From Candidatus Krumholzibacteriota bacterium (GTDB lineage: Bacteria; Krumholzibacteriota; Krumholzibacteriia; Krumholzibacteriales; Krumholzibacteriaceae): a stretch of 9,549 nucleotides of DNA. This document shows, one piece after another, positions 6,754 through 9,549 of the stretch. Positions within the stretch are counted from its first letter, which is position 1. Every line of letters starts with the position of its first letter. The position numbers were made by a program, and so were the translations under genes. Location of the stretch: the NCBI GenBank assembly GCA_030630165.1, contig DAOVNN010000089.1, positions 1 to 9,549 on the forward strand. Direction: 5' to 3'. A model generated the notes under the pieces. It saw nothing but the letters and a program-made list of their open reading frames with translations, was not told the DNA's origin and searched no databases.

Positions 6754-8016
6754 TCACACGACTCCCTCGACAGGCTCATGCCCCATATCACGGATGATTT
6801 TCTGGACGTGTGGATCGATATGCCTGAAATACCTTTTCAGCCCGGAACAGAGGTAGTTCAGGCCCCGCTCGCCTTCCGGCGTGCGGATAAACCTGTTCTT
6901 CGGGCACTCCCCCGCGCACGCAAAGAGATAGTCGCACCGGCGGCACTGCCCCGGCAGCGACGAGTCCTTCGCATAGCCGAAGGCTTCCTGCCGCTCCGAC
7001 AGGACCATCCGGTCGATCGGCTCATCATGGATGCTGCCCAGGCGGTATTCGGGATAAACGTAGTGATCGCACGAGTAGACGCTGCCATCGTGCTCGATAG
7101 CGACGCCTTTCCCGCAGATGGGACCGAATATGCAGAGGGGCGAGATGTGTCCCATCCACTGCGCCACGGCGGATTCGAAGAAAGTGACGAAGTGCCTTCC
7201 GATATCATTTTTTCGCCATTCGTCGAAGACAGCGATGAGGAAATCGCCGTAATCATCGGGATCGACGCACCAGTCCTCGACAACAGACTCCGGCCGGCCG
7301 GGCCTCGCCCGCGGCTCGTCCATATCGGGCACCAGGAAGTCTGGCCACCTCTGCGGTGCCGTCTCCCGGAAGATCTTCGGTTCGACGATCGGTATGAACT
7401 GCATCCTCTCCGGACCGACCTCGTCGCGCAGAAAGCGGTAGACCTCGAGCGGATGCTGCCCCGTGATCCGGTTGACGCAGCTCAGCGTGGCGAACCTGAC
7501 CTTGTGCTTACTGAGGAGTCCTGCGGCGCGGAAAACGTCGTCGAACGTCCCCCGCCCATCTTTGTAGACCCGGTAATGGTCGTGGAGCTCCTTAGGGCCG
7601 TCCAGACTCAGGCCGACGACGAAATTGTTTTCGGCAAGAAAAGCGCACCACTCGTCATCGAGAAGGGTGCCGTTTGTCTGAAGGTCGTTCTCGCAGCGGA
7701 CCCAGGATGGCGCGTACTTCTTCTCCAGCTCGACGACCTTCCTGAAGAAGTCGAGCCCGAGCAGCGTCGGCTCCCCTCCCTGCCAGGAGAAGACGACCTC
7801 TTTGTAGTTCTGTCCCTCTATGTACTGGCGGATGAACTTCTCGAGGACCTCGTCGCTCATGCGCCACTTGCTGTCGGTCTCGAGCAGCCGCTCCTTGCTG
7901 AGGTAGAAGCAGTAGGCGCAGTCGAGATTGCAGACCGGCCCGAGCGGCTTGACCATCGCGTGCATCCTGACGACGGGTTTCCCTCTGAAAAGACGCTTAT
8001 TGCTTACAACATCCAT
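6754..8016 (-). CDS. Anaerobic sulfatase-maturing enzyme (radical SAM/SPASM)
   Basis: 420 residues. The radical SAM cluster motif is CNLDCAYC (Cys29, Cys33, Cys36), followed by GGEP at 80-83. The SPASM cysteines are all present: Cys301-X9-G-X4-Cys316, then Cys358-X2-Cys361-X5-Cys367-X3-Cys371, and a last Cys390; these bind two auxiliary 4Fe-4S clusters. Asp317, next to Cys316, matches the proposed catalytic base of characterised anSMEs. Length and the KPLGPVCNLDCAYCFYL opening are typical. The enzyme oxidises the Cys or Ser of a sulfatase activation motif to formylglycine in the cytoplasm using S-adenosylmethionine. The Ser-type sulfatase two genes downstream is its evident substrate. The start is uncertain: no Shine-Dalgarno precedes ATG 8014-8016, and in-frame ATGs at codons 18 and 21 also fit family N-termini. 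A short or leaderless 5' end is possible. A related SPASM maturase for peptides is the main alternative, less likely given the neighbour. Confidence 0.93.
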   Translation of the reverse strand: MDVVSNKRLFRGKPVVRMHAMVKPLGPVCNLDCAYCFYLSKERLLETDSKWRMSDEVLEKFIRQYIEGQNYKEVVFSWQGGEPTLLGLDFFRKVVELEKKYAPSWVRCENDLQTNGTLLDDEWCAFLAENNFVVGLSLDGPKELHDHYRVYKDGRGTFDDVFRAAGLLSKHKVRFATLSCVNRITGQHPLEVYRFLRDEVGPERMQFIPIVEPKIFRETAPQRWPDFLVPDMDEPRARPGRPESVVEDWCVDPDDYGDFLIAVFDEWRKNDIGRHFVTFFESAVAQWMGHISPLCIFGPICGKGVAIEHDGSVYSCDHYVYPEYRLGSIHDEPIDRMVLSERQEAFGYAKDSSLPGQCRRCDYLFACAGECPKNRFIRTPEGERGLNYLCSGLKRYFRHIDPHVQKIIRDMGHEPVEGVV

Positions 8017-8032
8017 AAGATCTGTTCGTCTT

Positions 8033-8092
8033 ACTATATTGGTCGGTTGATTAAAGTAGAAGTATCCTGAATCAGCAGGCGATGATTGTCAA
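8033..8092 (-). promoter_or_regulatory. Candidate promoter elements before the anSME gene
   Basis: The 95-bp gap between bioY and the anSME gene holds a perfect TTGACA (minus strand, 8087-8092), with GATACT 20 bp downstream (8061-8066), a long spacer. Nearer the gene, TATAGT (8033-8038) is a good -10 without a good -35; transcription from it would begin only about 10 nt before the ATG. Either could separate the sulfatase operon from bioY. No hairpin terminator for bioY was seen, so read-through from upstream is also possible. Confidence 0.25.
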
Positions 8093-8111
8093 TTCTTTAT
8101 CAGGAGCGGGA

Positions 8112-8663
8112 TTACCTGCCCGACAGGACTGCCGCCACGGCGACCTTCACCAGGTCCGCAAGGATGAACGGCATGACCGCCATCGCGAGCACACCGGAAA
8201 GCGACTGGCCGCTGAGGAGCCACAGGTAGAGGGTCCCTCCCAGAAGGATCGTCGCTGAGCCGACGAGTGAAGCGACTGCGGCGGCGGGCTTCCGCCCCCC
8301 GAGCGTTCTCGTCAGGACGCCGGTCAGCATTGCCGCGGCCGGGAAAGCGAGGAGATATCCGCCCGTGGGACCGAACAGTACGGCCGGGCCGAATGTCATT
8401 CCCGCGAATACCGGCGCTCCGGCGATGCCGATACCGATGTATGCGATCATCGCGTAGAAGCCGTCGCGCGGGCCGAGGACTATTCCGGCGAGCAGCACGA
8501 ACAGGGTCTGCATCGTAACGGGAACGGGTGTGTATGGAAGACGGACCGCGAGCTGGGCGGCAACGGCGGTAAAGCCGACGAAGGCGGCGATTCCCGCGAC
8601 GCGTCTGAGCGATCCTGCCATGTCCTGAGTTATTCCGGTATAGACTGCTGTTCCGTTTATCAC
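8112..8663 (-). CDS. bioY: BioY, biotin ECF transporter substrate-binding protein
   Basis: 183 residues starting at GTG 8661-8663, chosen because AAGGAG lies 6 nt before it; the nearby ATG at 8666-8668 is out of frame and stops after two codons. The hydrophobic protein has about six membrane segments. Family signatures are clear: TPVPVTMQTLFVLLAG at 45-60, FGPTGGYLLAFP at 97-108 and PFILADLVKV at 165-174. BioY captures biotin at the cytoplasmic membrane and works with the energy-coupling ATPases and EcfT; none of these is in the window, so it either shares a housekeeping ECF module encoded elsewhere or acts as a solitary BioY. It follows a gene of unknown function by 67 bp. No biotin-repressor operator was recognised upstream. 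No functional tie to the sulfatase genes is apparent. Confidence 0.93.
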   Translation of the reverse strand: MINGTAVYTGITQDMAGSLRRVAGIAAFVGFTAVAAQLAVRLPYTPVPVTMQTLFVLLAGIVLGPRDGFYAMIAYIGIGIAGAPVFAGMTFGPAVLFGPTGGYLLAFPAAAMLTGVLTRTLGGRKPAAAVASLVGSATILLGGTLYLWLLSGQSLSGVLAMAVMPFILADLVKVAVAAVLSGR

Positions 8664-8669
8664 ACCATT

Positions 8670-8675
8670 CTCCTT
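8670..8675 (-). promoter_or_regulatory. Ribosome binding site fixing the GTG start of bioY
   Basis: AAGGAG on the minus strand stands 6 nt before GTG 8661-8663. The decoy ATG at 8666-8668 lies only 1 nt from this site and reads ATG-GTG-TGA, so the GTG is the real start. Confidence 0.75.
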
Positions 8676-8730
8676 TTTCTTCGCCCTGTTTCGCGTGACC
8701 CCTGGAATCTATACCAATCCGTCCGATCTT

Positions 8731-9360
8731 TCAAGCGGAAGGTGGCTCGTCGTCGACGACCTCGCCGACCGATATATTGCCGAGGTAATAATTTGTCGTC
8801 ATCTCTATATTGCTCTGGATCAGGCCGAAGGCGGCCTCGTCGACCCGGGTGATATCGTATTCTTCCCTTATTGCCGCCATGACTCCAAAGAATTCGAACA
8901 GGAGCATGCGGAAGGCCATGAAATATATGTAGTTAAACTCAAGCTTCTCCGTGTATGCCTCCTGGTCCTTTCCGCGCAGCTCGGTCAGTTCCCTGAAGTC
9001 ATCCTCATCACTTTCCCCCAGCACCTTCTCGACCCTCCCTGCAGTCCCGGACCTGACCTTCTCCTCCAGTGCGCCGAGCGCCGTATTGATCTTGTCCGCA
9101 GTCAGTTCCTGATTATTGATCCGTTCGAGGAGGTACTCGAGAAGTGCCTCGCCCTCGGTGACGAGATCCTTGAGAAAAACGAGGTTCCTCTCGAGAGAGG
9201 CGACATACTCCCCGCTCTCCATCCGCTCTTTTTTGGCGGCGAGCATGCTCGTGAGGTTCTCACTGAAGACCTCGGGGGCGGGATAGTTCTCGCTGACATG
9301 CGTTGAGAATGTCGCTATCAGCGCCTCAACATCGGCCTTTTTCTTTGTATTTCCAGCCAT
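8731..9360 (-). CDS. Hypothetical acidic, largely helical protein
   Basis: 209 residues from ATG 9358-9360 (MAGNTKKKADVE). The frame extends upstream to an ATG at 9471, but that start would lie deep inside the preceding gene, whose stop is 4 nt before the chosen ATG; a weak AAGGA sits 12 nt upstream. I do not recognise a family. There is a short basic stretch (KKK at 6-8), then long heptad-poor amphipathic helices rich in Glu, Leu and Lys, an aromatic patch (FNYIYFMAFRMLLFEFFG, about 139-156) and an acidic tail. No signal peptide or clear membrane span is seen (the aromatic patch is broken by Arg and Glu), so it is probably cytoplasmic. The tight spacing suggests translational coupling and a shared role with the upstream gene. 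bioY follows after 67 bp. Confidence 0.75.
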   Translation of the reverse strand: MAGNTKKKADVEALIATFSTHVSENYPAPEVFSENLTSMLAAKKERMESGEYVASLERNLVFLKDLVTEGEALLEYLLERINNQELTADKINTALGALEEKVRSGTAGRVEKVLGESDEDDFRELTELRGKDQEAYTEKLEFNYIYFMAFRMLLFEFFGVMAAIREEYDITRVDEAAFGLIQSNIEMTTNYYLGNISVGEVVDDEPPSA

Positions 9361-9364
9361 CGGA

Positions 9365-9549
9365 CTATCTGATCCTTTTCTCTTTCTTCTTCTCGACTTT
9401 ACCGTACGGTGTCCCGACACCGATCGGAACAGAGACTGCTCCTCCCTCGTATAGAGGTTCGGGCACGACACTGTCCAGCCTGAAGCTGTAGAGCCTCATT
9501 TCTTCGGAAACGAGGGTGACGATACCGCCCGATCTGCTCGAAGCAGTCG
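9365..9549 (-). CDS. C-terminal end of an unrecognised protein, cut by right edge
   Basis: An open minus-strand frame enters from the window edge and ends at TAG 9365-9367, giving about 61 residues; it includes MRLYSFRLDSVVPEP and ends in a Lys/Arg-rich tail (KVEKKKEKRIR). The stop is only 4 nt before the next gene's ATG, and the frame continues open to the edge, so this is most likely the 3' end of a longer gene; an internal ATG at 9497-9499 could instead start a 44-residue protein but has no good ribosome site. No family was recognised. The basic tail may bind nucleic acid, membrane or ribosome, which is speculation. Confidence 0.6.
   Translation of the reverse strand, partial: TASSRSGGIVTLVSEEMRLYSFRLDSVVPEPLYEGGAVSVPIGVGTPYGKVEKKKEKRIR

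Noticed and set aside
6778..8070. Long plus-strand open frame (430 codons) opposite the anSME gene
   Set aside because: It lies antisense to a fully supported radical SAM gene, has no family features, and is explained by codon bias in GC-rich DNA.
8714..8734. TTGAAA and TATAGA as a bioY promoter on the minus strand
   Set aside because: The spacer is only 15 bp and the -10 is poor; the -35 overlaps the preceding stop codon, and co-transcription is equally likely.

Overview
The window reads as a piece of a Gram-negative, moderately GC-rich (roughly 55-60% by eye) bacterial chromosome. All supported genes lie on the minus strand, so transcription runs from high to low coordinates. Sec-type signal peptides, a lipobox, a PKD-domain secreted subtilase and an anaerobic-type sulfatase maturase fit a degradative, probably anaerobic or microaerobic lineage such as an FCB-group or candidate-phylum bacterium. 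That placement is inference; nothing here fixes the taxon. No rRNA, tRNA, CRISPR array, insertion sequence or plasmid/phage function was seen.

Layout in transcription order (right to left): (1) 9365-9549, the C-terminal end of an unrecognised protein cut by the window edge; (2) 8731-9360, an unrecognised helical, acidic 209-residue protein whose start lies 4 nt after the previous stop; (3) 8112-8663, BioY, the substrate-binding membrane protein of a biotin ECF transporter; (4) 6754-8016, a radical SAM/SPASM anaerobic sulfatase-maturing enzyme (anSME); (5) 5988-6749, a short trigger-factor homologue lacking the PPIase domain, starting 4 nt after the anSME stop; (6) 4332-5921, an exported sulfatase with Ser at the formylglycine position (S-T-A-G-R); (7) 3216-4241, a lipoprotein phosphatase-like HAD hydrolase, followed by a terminator-like hairpin at 3161-3187; (8) a gene-poor stretch of about 450 bp with an inverted repeat; (9) 1-2703, a secreted subtilisin-family (S8) protease with PKD domains, cut by the left edge.

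The central block (3216-8016) reads as a functional unit. The anSME would oxidise the active-site Ser of the nascent sulfatase to formylglycine in the cytoplasm. The small trigger factor, coupled to the anSME gene and just upstream of the sulfatase gene, is well placed to hold the nascent sulfatase open for that modification and for Sec export. The mature sulfatase and the lipoprotein HAD hydrolase would then act outside the cytoplasm on sulfated, and perhaps phosphorylated, substrates. The trigger factor's dedicated role is the most interesting hypothesis here and is inference from gene order and domain loss.
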